From: Candidatus Saccharibacteria bacterium UBA1103
Lineage (GTDB): Bacteria > Patescibacteriota > Saccharimonadia > Saccharimonadales > Saccharimonadaceae
Length of the DNA stretch: 5,019 nucleotides
Assembly (NCBI GenBank): GCA_905373275.1
Contig: CAJPSI010000051.1
Coordinates: 1-5,019, forward strand
Direction: 5' to 3'
Made by a program: the position numbers and the translations under genes. A model generated the notes under the pieces. It saw only the letters and a program-made list of their open reading frames with translations, made no database searches and had not been told where the DNA came from. Shown one piece after another: positions 1-5,019 of this stretch. The first letter of the stretch is position 1; each line of letters opens with the position of its first letter.

Positions 1-1178
1 AACTCGATCCAGAATGTCGAACCGCTGCCGTAGTCACTCTCGACCCCTGCGGTGCCGCCCATAGAGGTAGTCAGGGTCTTGATCAGGTACAGCCCTAGCC
101 CGGTGCCACCGATCTCCCTAGTCTCACCATTGTCAACTCGGTAAAACTTCTGAAATAGATGGGGGACATCTTCGGCCGGGATACCGATGCCGGTATCTGA
201 CACCTTGATACGGACTCGATCGTTGTCGCTGATCACTTTGACGCTGACGCTACCTTTGGGTGTGTATTTGATGGCGTTCTCGATCATGTTTGACAGTACT
301 TCGTCGAAGTGATCAAGGTCGGCATAGATAACAGCCCTGGGGATGACGACTCGATTACCGCCGTCTTGGGAGCCGGACGAGCCATTGAGATCCAGCTTGA
401 GAGCGAGATGCTTAGCCTCCGCCTCATCAGTGAACTCTGACACTATGTCTCGTACGGCTATATTGACATCAATTAACTCGGGGTTGGAGGGCATACGGTT
501 GTCATCCAGCTTGGTGACATCCAGCAAGTCTTGGAATAATCGCCCCAGGTGCTGGATTGATTGATGAGCTTTATTAGCGTAGTCTCGGGCTCGGTCGTCA
601 ATTTGGCAGATGGCCGGATTGATGATCATGCCCAGATATCCTTCAATAGTGGCAACCGGAGTCCGCATCTCGTGTGAGGCGGTAGAGATGAAGTCGGTCT
701 GAGCGTTCTGCTCGGCCCGCTCCATGGTAATGTCTCGAAACACGACCACCAGCCCATCGACATGCGGCTGGGGGTCGTTTAGAATGATCGGCGTCGCCTT
801 GAGCGATAGCTGGATCTTCTTTTTCGAAGCGGTCTTGATATAGGCTTTGTCGCAATCGACGGTCCGACCGGTACGAAAGGCCGCCAGGATGGGATTGGTG
901 CGATCTTCGAACGGTCGGTCGGCGTTATTTATCAGGTTAAAGACACTACGAAAGTCCAGCGAGACGGCGTCATCGGCACGCCAGCCGGTCAGGGCTTCGG
1001 CGGCAGGGTTGAACAATTGGATGATGCCGTCGGTACTAATGATGGCGATGCCGTCAGAGATGGTGTTGATGACGATCTGAGACTTGACGGGGTCAACACC
1101 ACTGTCCTGACTCTTGTCCCCGGATTCTCCGGTCGAACCTCTCTTCTTAAATAAGTTCTTAAAAAACCCTATGCCCAC
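1..1178 (-). CDS. Soluble PAS-domain sensor histidine kinase (C-terminus cut by window edge)
   Basis: I translated the minus strand by hand: the frame is open for 392 codons from a GTG at 1178 to the window edge. In order it shows a short basic N-terminus (MGIGFFKNLFKKR) with no membrane segment; a PAS domain at about residues 33-150 (ISDGIAIISTDGIIQLFNPAAEALTGW, ending GLVVVFRDIT); a HisKA domain with H-box ASHEMRTPVATIEGY, phospho-acceptor His169; and a HATPase_c domain with N-box NMIENAIKYTPKG (N297/N301), G1 box DTGIGI (D328) and G2 box GGTGLG (from G357). All catalytic motifs are present and only a few C-terminal residues seem missing. By family it autophosphorylates on His169 and passes phosphate to a response regulator, none of which is in view. 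The start is fixed by an in-frame TAG directly upstream of the GTG; no good Shine-Dalgarno is seen. The tRNA-Glu CCA end lies 24 nt upstream. The ligand is unknown. It is most likely cytosolic, perhaps held at the membrane by the basic, aromatic N-terminus. Confidence 0.93.
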   Translation of the reverse strand, partial: MGIGFFKNLFKKRGSTGESGDKSQDSGVDPVKSQIVINTISDGIAIISTDGIIQLFNPAAEALTGWRADDAVSLDFRSVFNLINNADRPFEDRTNPILAAFRTGRTVDCDKAYIKTASKKKIQLSLKATPIILNDPQPHVDGLVVVFRDITMERAEQNAQTDFISTASHEMRTPVATIEGYLGMIINPAICQIDDRARDYANKAHQSIQHLGRLFQDLLDVTKLDDNRMPSNPELIDVNIAVRDIVSEFTDEAEAKHLALKLDLNGSSGSQDGGNRVVIPRAVIYADLDHFDEVLSNMIENAIKYTPKGSVSVKVISDNDRVRIKVSDTGIGIPAEDVPHLFQKFYRVDNGETREIGGTGLGLYLIKTLTTSMGGTAGVESDYGSGSTFWIE

Positions 1179-1202
1179 CTATACTAATTCCGATTTAACT
1201 CA

Positions 1203-1277
1203 TGGTGATCTCGCGGGGAATCGAACCCCGATTGTTGGGATGAGAACCCAGTGTCCTAACCGTTAGACGACGAGACC
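1203..1277 (-). tRNA. tRNA-Glu (anticodon CUC), CCA encoded
   Basis: The minus strand folds as a complete cloverleaf. The acceptor stem is GGTCTCG with CGAGATC (7 bp, one G-T wobble). The D stem is GTCT/GGAC around an 8-nt loop AACGGTTA. The anticodon arm is CTGGG-TTCTCAT-CCCAA, with anticodon CTC at plus positions 1244-1242. A 4-nt variable loop (CAAT) follows, then T arm CGGGG-TTCGATT-CCCCG, discriminator A at 1206, and a templated CCA at 1205-1203. CUC reads GAG, so the charge is glutamate. The body is 72 nt, 75 with CCA. One oddity is a C27-A43 mismatch at the base of the anticodon stem. The gene is co-oriented with gltX, whose product charges it, with one kinase gene between them. Confidence 0.96.
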
Positions 1278-1286
1278 TCCCTAGAC

Positions 1287-1315
1287 ATACTATCAGATAG
1301 CCTGTATCGGCGCAA
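1287..1315 (-). promoter_or_regulatory. Probable sigma-70-like promoter for tRNA-Glu
   Basis: On the minus strand a -35-like TTGCGC (1315-1310) is followed by exactly 17 nt and a -10-like TAGTAT (1292-1287). This predicts a start near 1280, about 3 nt before the mature tRNA 5' end, which suits a tRNA promoter. Each box matches consensus only partly (3/6 and 4/6). An 11-nt palindrome, CTATC-A-GATAG (1290-1300), overlaps the -10 and could be coincidental. Confidence 0.45.
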
Positions 1316-1325
1316 CGTAGGGGAG

Positions 1326-2897
1326 CTACTTCTTAACTAAGCCGTGATTAGAAATATAATGGGCGCTAGCCAGGTGCATCACTCCATCTTTACTGATCAT
1401 ATTCTTAGCATATGCGTAGGTCGGTATGGTGAAGGTGAAGATACTACCTTCGCCCTCGGTCGAGTCGACACTGATAGTGCCACCATGGCTTTCAACGATA
1501 GCACGGGAGATAAACAGACCGATCCCCGTTCCACCGATGGAAGCTCGAGAGCGGTGCGAACGGTAAAACTTGGTAAAGAGTTGCTCGACTACTGAGCTGG
1601 GGATGCCGATGCCGTGATCGGTGACTGAGATGGCGACGAACTTTCCGCTGAGCTCTGCGCTAACTTCGATCTGACCATTGTTGTTGCTATATTTAATGGC
1701 ATTATCGACTAGATTGGTGATTACTTCGCCGATGGAGCTCTTATCGGCAGCGATCGTCGGTAGATTATCCTTGATGTTCCAGGTGATATGGCGATTAACG
1801 GTAGTCGCTCTGAGGTCAAGGTCGTCCTTGATCTCATTCACGATGCTACTCACCTTGCACTCGCTGAGCTTGAGCCCAAGATTGCGCTGGCTATAACGGC
1901 TGGTGTTCAGTACGTTGTTGATATAGGAAGATAGCTTGCTGGTACTGACATTGATCCGGTCAAGCAGACCTTGCTGCTCTTCTGATATCTTACCTTTCAT
2001 CTGGTCAGCCAAGATTTCCAGGTATCCTTTAATGACCGTGACCGGACCGCGGAGCTCATGAGTCGCCAGGGCCACGAAGTCGATATTATCCTCGCTCTTG
2101 ATGTAGTCAGAGGTCCTGTCTATCGTCACTACGATCAAGTTTGCACCACTAGTGGCGTGCTGCTTGTAACTGGCAACTACGTCGTAGATATGGCGTGGCT
2201 CAATACTGCCCGAGGGGACGTTCTGGATCCTGGTCCAAGTCTGGCTTGATGATAGCGAGGCATCTTTTACCTTAGCGTACCATTTATCGAGAGGCATACC
2301 ATTGTCGGTGAAGTCAAGCTGAATGCGAGTCTGATTGCCAGCATGCTCGATCGGCGCCAGGTCGTTATAGGCAATGATCTGCTCGTTATAATCCAGGGCG
2401 ATAATGCCTACCGGCAGGGAATGAATCAGCCTTAGGGCTGCCTCGCCGGCTCGGGCTTGGCTGCTTAGGGTCTCGCTATCGGGCGGGCGATTGTCGTTGC
2501 GGGCGTAGATGAAATCGACGGCCTTGCAGAGCTCTTCCTTAACGGGGCCGCTGATTTGCCCGGCGTGCGGTGGGTAGACCCGAATCGACTCATACATTGA
2601 TGAACTGAGGGCTCGAGCCAGAATATCTAAGGGGTCGCTAAGTAGGGAATAAATGATGATGCAGGTCAATGTCTCGATAGTAATGACGGCGGTGACGGCT
2701 ATAAAGAATGTGCCGCCCCAGCCAAATTTAGCGGCTTGACTGAGGGTGACTAAGATGACGGCGATGGTGATCAGCTGAGCTAAAACAACTATTAGGAAAC
2801 AGTAACGGGCTAAGCGTGAGCTAATCTTACCTAGCTGCACCGGAGGTTGTTTATCGGTCTGTTTACTCATACTCTTAGATACATTATAGCTTATCAT
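1326..2897 (-). CDS. Membrane-bound PAS sensor histidine kinase
   Basis: The product is 523 aa. Two hydrophobic segments (about residues 32-54 and 62-85) form a tight hairpin with almost no extracytoplasmic loop. A possible degenerate HAMP-like linker follows (about 86-135), then a PAS-like domain (about 155-265, beginning LIHSLPVGIIALDYNEQIIAYND). The HisKA domain has H-box ATHELRGPVTVIKGY with phospho-acceptor His280. The ATPase domain has N-box NLVDNAIKYS (N395/N399), G1 box DHGIGIP (D427) and G2 box GGTGIG (455-460). A tail of about 30 residues follows with no recognised domain. By family it is an autophosphorylating sensor kinase. The tiny outer loop suggests it senses a membrane or cytoplasmic signal (inference). 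It begins 11 bp after the gltX stop, so co-transcription is likely. The start is uncertain: the ATG at 2897 has no Shine-Dalgarno, and the ATG at 2870 (codon 10) sits just below a perfect TATAAT, so translation may begin there. No partner response regulator is in the window. Confidence 0.94.
   Translation of the reverse strand: MISYNVSKSMSKQTDKQPPVQLGKISSRLARYCFLIVVLAQLITIAVILVTLSQAAKFGWGGTFFIAVTAVITIETLTCIIIYSLLSDPLDILARALSSSMYESIRVYPPHAGQISGPVKEELCKAVDFIYARNDNRPPDSETLSSQARAGEAALRLIHSLPVGIIALDYNEQIIAYNDLAPIEHAGNQTRIQLDFTDNGMPLDKWYAKVKDASLSSSQTWTRIQNVPSGSIEPRHIYDVVASYKQHATSGANLIVVTIDRTSDYIKSEDNIDFVALATHELRGPVTVIKGYLEILADQMKGKISEEQQGLLDRINVSTSKLSSYINNVLNTSRYSQRNLGLKLSECKVSSIVNEIKDDLDLRATTVNRHITWNIKDNLPTIAADKSSIGEVITNLVDNAIKYSNNNGQIEVSAELSGKFVAISVTDHGIGIPSSVVEQLFTKFYRSHRSRASIGGTGIGLFISRAIVESHGGTISVDSTEGEGSIFTFTIPTYAYAKNMISKDGVMHLASAHYISNHGLVKK
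2883..2888 (-). promoter_or_regulatory. Perfect -10 box (TATAAT) inside the start of the first kinase gene
   Basis: On the minus strand TATAAT occupies 2888-2883, within the first codons of the longest kinase frame and 12 nt before an in-frame ATG at 2870. A start 7 nt below the box would give a leader of about 6 nt (AAGAGT) before that ATG. No convincing -35 is seen 16-18 nt upstream. It may be an internal promoter letting the kinase be expressed apart from gltX, and it argues for the 2870 start. A chance match in AT-rich coding sequence remains possible. Confidence 0.4.
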
Positions 2898-2908
2898 CGT
2901 TTAATCGC

Positions 2909-4366
2909 TTATGCCCGGCTAGCCGATAAAGCCCGGCTGGCTAACTGTAATCTGGCGATCGTCTCGTCCTTGCCCAGTAGAAGCATCGTCTCGGGCAGAC
3001 CGGGGCTAAACTTCGCCCAAGTGAGGGCGAAGCGAATCAATCCAAACATGACCGGCGGCTTCTCATTAGCCTCAGCCAGCAGTTGATTGAGGCTGTCTTG
3101 GATGGTGTCTTGGTCGGTGAAATCAATCTTGCCCAGTCCGGTGATGGCTAGCTGAAGCAGTTTTACCAGATCATCGTTTTTCAGTTTAGCCAGCTGCTTG
3201 CCGGTCGAGAGCATTGTCAGATTAACTGCCGGGCGAGCGAAGAAGTATTCGCTTAGCTCGGGCAGATCGGCTAGAGTCTTGAGTCGATCTTGAACGACAC
3301 TTAAGACTTCTCGCTGTCGCTCTTTCGTGGCTGATTGTCCGACCTTGCCCCAGAACCCGGTGCACCGGTCGAGCAAATCGTCAAGGGATAAGCGTTTGAT
3401 CCATTGTCCATTGAGCCAAGTCAGACGCTTCTCGTCGAACCGAGCGCCTGAATGCTGGACTCGGGCAAGGCTAAACTTATCTATCAGCTCATCCATAGTA
3501 AAGATCTCTTGTTCGCTGCCGTCATTCCAGCCGAGGCAAGCCAGGAAGTTGACCATCGCTTCGGCTAAATAACCCTCGTTGCGATATTCGGTGACTGATT
3601 TTGCTCCATCACGTTTACCCAGCTTCTTGTTACCGGTCGGGGCTAAGATGTGGGGCAGGTGGGCAAAGATCGGTCGATCTATCCCGAGAGCTTCATAAAG
3701 AGCTAGGTAATTAGGCATGGAGCTGATGTACTCTTGTCCTCTGATGACGTGGGTTATCTTCATCTCATGGTCGTCAATGATATGAGCAAAGTTATAGGTC
3801 GGTAGGCCATCCGATTTTATCAGGATGAAATCATCCACGGCATCACGCCCGGCGCTGAGGTCACCCATCACCTCGTCGTGCCAGTGATAGTCTCGGGGGT
3901 CGGTCACTTTGAAACGCAGTGGCACTGAACCATCCCAAGCCGGTGGATTGGTCGGGCGGTGCTGTCGATAGAGGAATAGCCGGTGAGTATCTCTGGCGGA
4001 GTCCTTCAGCTGTTTAATCTCTTCAGGCGAGCGGGGGTCAGCGTAGGCTTTGCCCTGATCGACCAGCTTCATCGCCCAGCGGTGGTAGATCTCTCGGCGT
4101 TCAAGCTGGTGATACGGACCGTATTTACCACGCTCAGTGCGACCGTCGGGTCCTTCATCCCAGGTCAGCCCGAGCCACTTAAGGACATCAATGATTGTCG
4201 CCTCCGCACCTTCGACGAAACGATTCTGATCGGTATCCTCTATCCTTAGGATAAATTGACCATGATTTTGGCGAGCTACGAAGAAGGGGTAGAGGGCGGA
4301 GCGGACGTTGCCCAGGTGGATATAGCCGGTCGGGCTGGGGGCAAAACGGGTGCGAATGTTAGACAT
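2909..4366 (-). CDS. gltX: Glutamate--tRNA ligase (glutamyl-tRNA synthetase, class I)
   Basis: The product is 485 aa, a normal length for bacterial GluRS. The Rossmann domain opens with FAPSPTGYIHLGN, where HLGN (17-20) is the HIGH motif, then RIEDTD (41-46). The second half of the active site includes DGLPTYNFAHIIDDHEM (186-202) and ITHVIRGQEYISSMPN, then KLGKRDG (248-254), the KMSKS-loop equivalent. The helical anticodon-binding region fills about 310-485, ending in the family-like block FGLIRFALTWAKFSPGLPETMLLLG. The enzyme ligates glutamate to tRNA-Glu using ATP in the cytoplasm. Whether it also charges tRNA-Gln for GatCAB amidation cannot be told here. The region carrying zinc-binding cysteines in E. 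coli GluRS (around 100-130) has none, so it is a zinc-free form. The KMSKS serine is glycine (KLGKR). The ATG at 4366 gives the expected N-terminus; a -10 box 6 nt upstream suggests a leaderless mRNA. A kinase gene follows by 11 bp and tRNA-Glu lies further downstream on the same strand. Confidence 0.98.
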   Translation of the reverse strand: MSNIRTRFAPSPTGYIHLGNVRSALYPFFVARQNHGQFILRIEDTDQNRFVEGAEATIIDVLKWLGLTWDEGPDGRTERGKYGPYHQLERREIYHRWAMKLVDQGKAYADPRSPEEIKQLKDSARDTHRLFLYRQHRPTNPPAWDGSVPLRFKVTDPRDYHWHDEVMGDLSAGRDAVDDFILIKSDGLPTYNFAHIIDDHEMKITHVIRGQEYISSMPNYLALYEALGIDRPIFAHLPHILAPTGNKKLGKRDGAKSVTEYRNEGYLAEAMVNFLACLGWNDGSEQEIFTMDELIDKFSLARVQHSGARFDEKRLTWLNGQWIKRLSLDDLLDRCTGFWGKVGQSATKERQREVLSVVQDRLKTLADLPELSEYFFARPAVNLTMLSTGKQLAKLKNDDLVKLLQLAITGLGKIDFTDQDTIQDSLNQLLAEANEKPPVMFGLIRFALTWAKFSPGLPETMLLLGKDETIARLQLASRALSASRA

Positions 4367-4372
4367 GGTTAC

Positions 4373-4378
4373 ATTATA
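4373..4378 (-). promoter_or_regulatory. gltX promoter -10 box implying a leaderless transcript
   Basis: On the minus strand a perfect TATAAT (4378-4373) is separated by only 6 nt (GTAACC) from the gltX ATG at 4366. The usual distance from a -10 box to the start of transcription puts +1 on the A of the ATG. No Shine-Dalgarno lies between. No good -35 stands 16-18 nt upstream, so the -10 would carry most of the recognition. The box and spacing are seen; leaderless translation is inferred. Confidence 0.6.
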
Positions 4379-4452
4379 TAATATGCCGGGATAAAGGTTG
4401 ATTAAATATTGTCACTTCTGGCTTTGCTGCTTGACTGGCTGATAACGCAGCT

Positions 4453-4580
4453 CTGATCCCAAACCACTCATTACTATAGCCCTCATTCTTCACTCTATTA
4501 TCATTTCCTTTGTTGCGACCTGACTAGCCGAACCACCCGTCGCTAAAGCCCTCATTCTTCATCTGCATCATCATTTCCTT
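4453..4580. repeat. Two degenerate direct-repeat units of about 60 nt, period about 67-70
   Basis: Unit 1 spans 4453-4510 and unit 2 spans 4520-4580. They share a 15-nt identical core, AGCCCTCATTCTTCA (4478-4492 and 4547-4561), an identical ATCATTTCCTT end (4500-4510 and 4570-4580), and a related upstream part (CCAAACCACTC against CCGAACCACCC). Small indels separate the copies, so they are old or under loose constraint. The end of unit 2 is also one arm of the hairpin at 4557-4657. With two diverged copies this is not a CRISPR array; it may be a dispersed intergenic repeat. Confidence 0.8.
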
Positions 4581-4657
4581 CAGACCCGCCTGGCTGGCTC
4601 GTGCACTGCTGAGCTTCAAGCGTGCACAGTCTTCAGGAAATGACGATGTAGATGAAG
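4557..4657. repeat. Long inverted repeat: 23-bp arms around a 55-nt loop
   Basis: The left arm (4557-4579) starts CTTCATCTGCATC and the right arm (4635-4657) is its reverse complement apart from two positions. As plus-strand RNA these give one G-U wobble and one A-C mismatch in a 23-bp stem. The loop holds a shorter hairpin: two GTGCAC copies (4601-4606 and 4622-4627) pair and can extend through GCT/AGC with one bulged base. GAC/GTC (4583-4585 and 4629-4631) may pair between the two stems. No T-run follows on either strand, so it is not a standard intrinsic terminator. Its form resembles REP/MITE-like palindromic elements or a folded small RNA; neither is proven. Confidence 0.8.
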
Positions 4658-4691
4658 GACAAAAGACACCCTTTATGTGCTAAGGGCTGTA

Positions 4692-4921
4692 TGTGTCAGA
4701 GTAGCTCACCTAAGCTTCCGATGGCTGTTGATACAGCAGTAGGCTGGCAATTGCCAGTGGCAATCGCTACGTCGCCAGCCTGTCCAGCTGATGCTAATTA
4801 GGCTAACTAGGCGCAACAAAGCATTGTTATACCGTAGCTTCCTTTTGTGGTTGTGAGTGTTAAGCATCATGCTGGAGCCTGAGGAAGCTAGGTGAGCTAC
4901 TCTGGCTAGAGCGTTGACACA
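4692..4921. repeat. 230-bp imperfect inverted repeat with nested hairpins (possible MITE or structured RNA)
   Basis: The main arms are 4697-4719 (begins CAGAGTAGCTCACC, ends AGCTTCC) and 4883-4904, the exact reverse complement apart from one missing base. Beyond them TGTGTCA (4692-4698) is mirrored by TGACACA (4915-4921), with about 10-12 extra bases on the right. Inside lie AGGCTGGC/GCCAGCCT (4741-4748 and 4774-4781), a 14-nt palindrome CTGGCAATTGCCAG (4744-4757), ATTGCCA/TGGCAAT (4750-4756 and 4758-4764) and a 12/13-nt inverted pair (4784-4795 and 4863-4875). A third copy of TAGCTTCC in the middle (near 4835-4842) could compete for the right arm. No clear target-site duplication was found. 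No transposase is present. Confidence 0.75.
4719..4733 (+). repeat. 15-nt direct repeat, left copy
   Basis: CGATGGCTGTTGATA here matches CGAAGGCTGTTGATA at 5003-5017 with one mismatch, 284 bp apart in the same orientation. The left copy begins where the left arm of the large inverted repeat ends. The pair may mark the edges of a repeated module continuing beyond the window, or be chance. Confidence 0.5.
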
Positions 4922-5002
4922 CGTAATTTCCCTAGCCTCATTTCTTAATCTAATCTCAATTAAAACAGGCATTCCTAGGTACGAGTAGTACAGTGTGGTT
5001 GA

Positions 5003-5017
5003 CGAAGGCTGTTGATA
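5003..5017 (+). repeat. 15-nt direct repeat, right copy
   Basis: Second copy of the motif at 4719-4733 (14 of 15 bases identical). It stops 2 bp before the window edge, so whether the similarity continues, as it would if another copy of the inverted-repeat element follows, cannot be seen here. Confidence 0.5.
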
Positions 5018-5019
5018 TA

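Larger units (their letters stand above)
4379..5019. other. Repeat-rich intergenic region without a convincing protein gene
   Basis: About 640 bp between the gltX promoter and the right window edge. All six frames are short or lack believable starts and recognisable domains. The stretch instead holds tandem-like direct repeats (4453-4580), a long hairpin (4557-4657), a minor hairpin with CCCTT/AAGGG arms (4669-4673 and 4682-4686), a 230-bp nested inverted repeat (4692-4921) and a 15-nt direct repeat ending near the window edge. The last 100 bp (4922-5002) is AT-richer with no structure I could identify. No rRNA, tRNA, tmRNA, RNase P or SRP RNA signature was recognised. Confidence 0.7.

Noticed and set aside
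343..564. Plus-strand frames opposite the kinase and gltX genes (also 847-1080, 1344-1595, 3327-3572, 3983-4249)
   Set aside because: Antisense shadows of well-supported minus-strand genes with full catalytic motifs; no recognisable product.
643..855. Separate minus-strand frame of 70 codons
   Set aside because: Lies out of frame within the PAS and H-box coding region of the soluble kinase, whose own frame is intact from 1178 to the window edge.
4453..4580. CRISPR array
   Set aside because: Only two diverged copies with indels, no regular spacers and no cas genes.
4557..4657. Intrinsic terminator
   Set aside because: Strong stem, but the loop is 55 nt and no T-run follows on either strand.
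4528..4683. 51-codon plus-strand frame with a hydrophobic stretch (SFFICIIISF) and an acidic stretch (GNDDVDEG)
   Set aside because: No ATG, GTG or TTG in the frame ahead of the hydrophobic part, and it is exactly the hairpin element read through. It might be annotated as a hypothetical protein elsewhere, but the palindrome explains it.
4669..4686. CCCTT/AAGGG hairpin as a terminator or attenuator
   Set aside because: Only 5 bp, no T-run after it, and no adjacent gene for it to act on within the window.
4914..4942. Plus-strand promoter from a perfect TTGACA at 4914-4919
   Set aside because: No acceptable -10 at 16-18 nt (CTCATT at best), and no plus-strand gene follows in the window.
4706..4972. 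88-codon minus-strand frame starting MPVLIEIRLRNEAREITCVN
   Set aside because: It runs through both arms and the inner hairpins of the large inverted repeat, shows no recognisable domain, and its only upstream purine motif abuts the ATG. Most likely a chance frame.

Overview
The window looks like part of a Patescibacteria (CPR) chromosome, most plausibly Saccharibacteria (TM7). This rests on family resemblance, not a search. The glutamyl-tRNA synthetase has a compact, cysteine-free insertion region. The two sensor kinases have H-boxes of a style familiar from CPR genomes (HELRGPVTVIKGY and HEMRTPVATIEGY). Shine-Dalgarno sites are weak or absent, and -10 boxes lie almost on top of start codons. 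No in-frame TGA needs to be read as a sense codon, so the standard bacterial code fits and Gracilibacteria/Absconditabacteria are unlikely.

All recognisable genes lie on the minus strand, so transcription runs from high to low coordinates. In transcription order they are: gltX, glutamate-tRNA ligase (4366 to 2909); a two-TM PAS-type histidine kinase 11 bp downstream (2897 to 1326); tRNA-Glu(CUC) with encoded CCA (1277 to 1203); and, 24 nt after the CCA, a soluble PAS histidine kinase starting with GTG (1178), whose extreme C-terminus runs off the left edge. gltX and the first kinase look like an operon with an extra internal promoter. The tRNA has a plausible promoter of its own and no terminator follows it, so the second kinase may share its transcript. 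The window therefore holds the tRNA-Glu gene, the enzyme that charges it, and two sensor kinases with no response regulator in view.

Upstream of gltX, about 640 bp (4379-5019) holds no convincing protein gene but is dense in repeats. There is a degenerate direct repeat of about 60 nt (two copies, 4453-4580). The second copy pairs with a later inverted copy to form a 23-bp hairpin (4557-4657). Next comes a separate imperfect inverted repeat of about 230 bp with nested hairpins (4692-4921). Finally there is a 15-nt direct repeat (4719-4733 and 5003-5017). This block is the least explained part of the window; it could be small non-autonomous (MITE/REP-like) elements or a structured RNA. It is the main candidate for something undescribed, but the sequence alone does not show a function.
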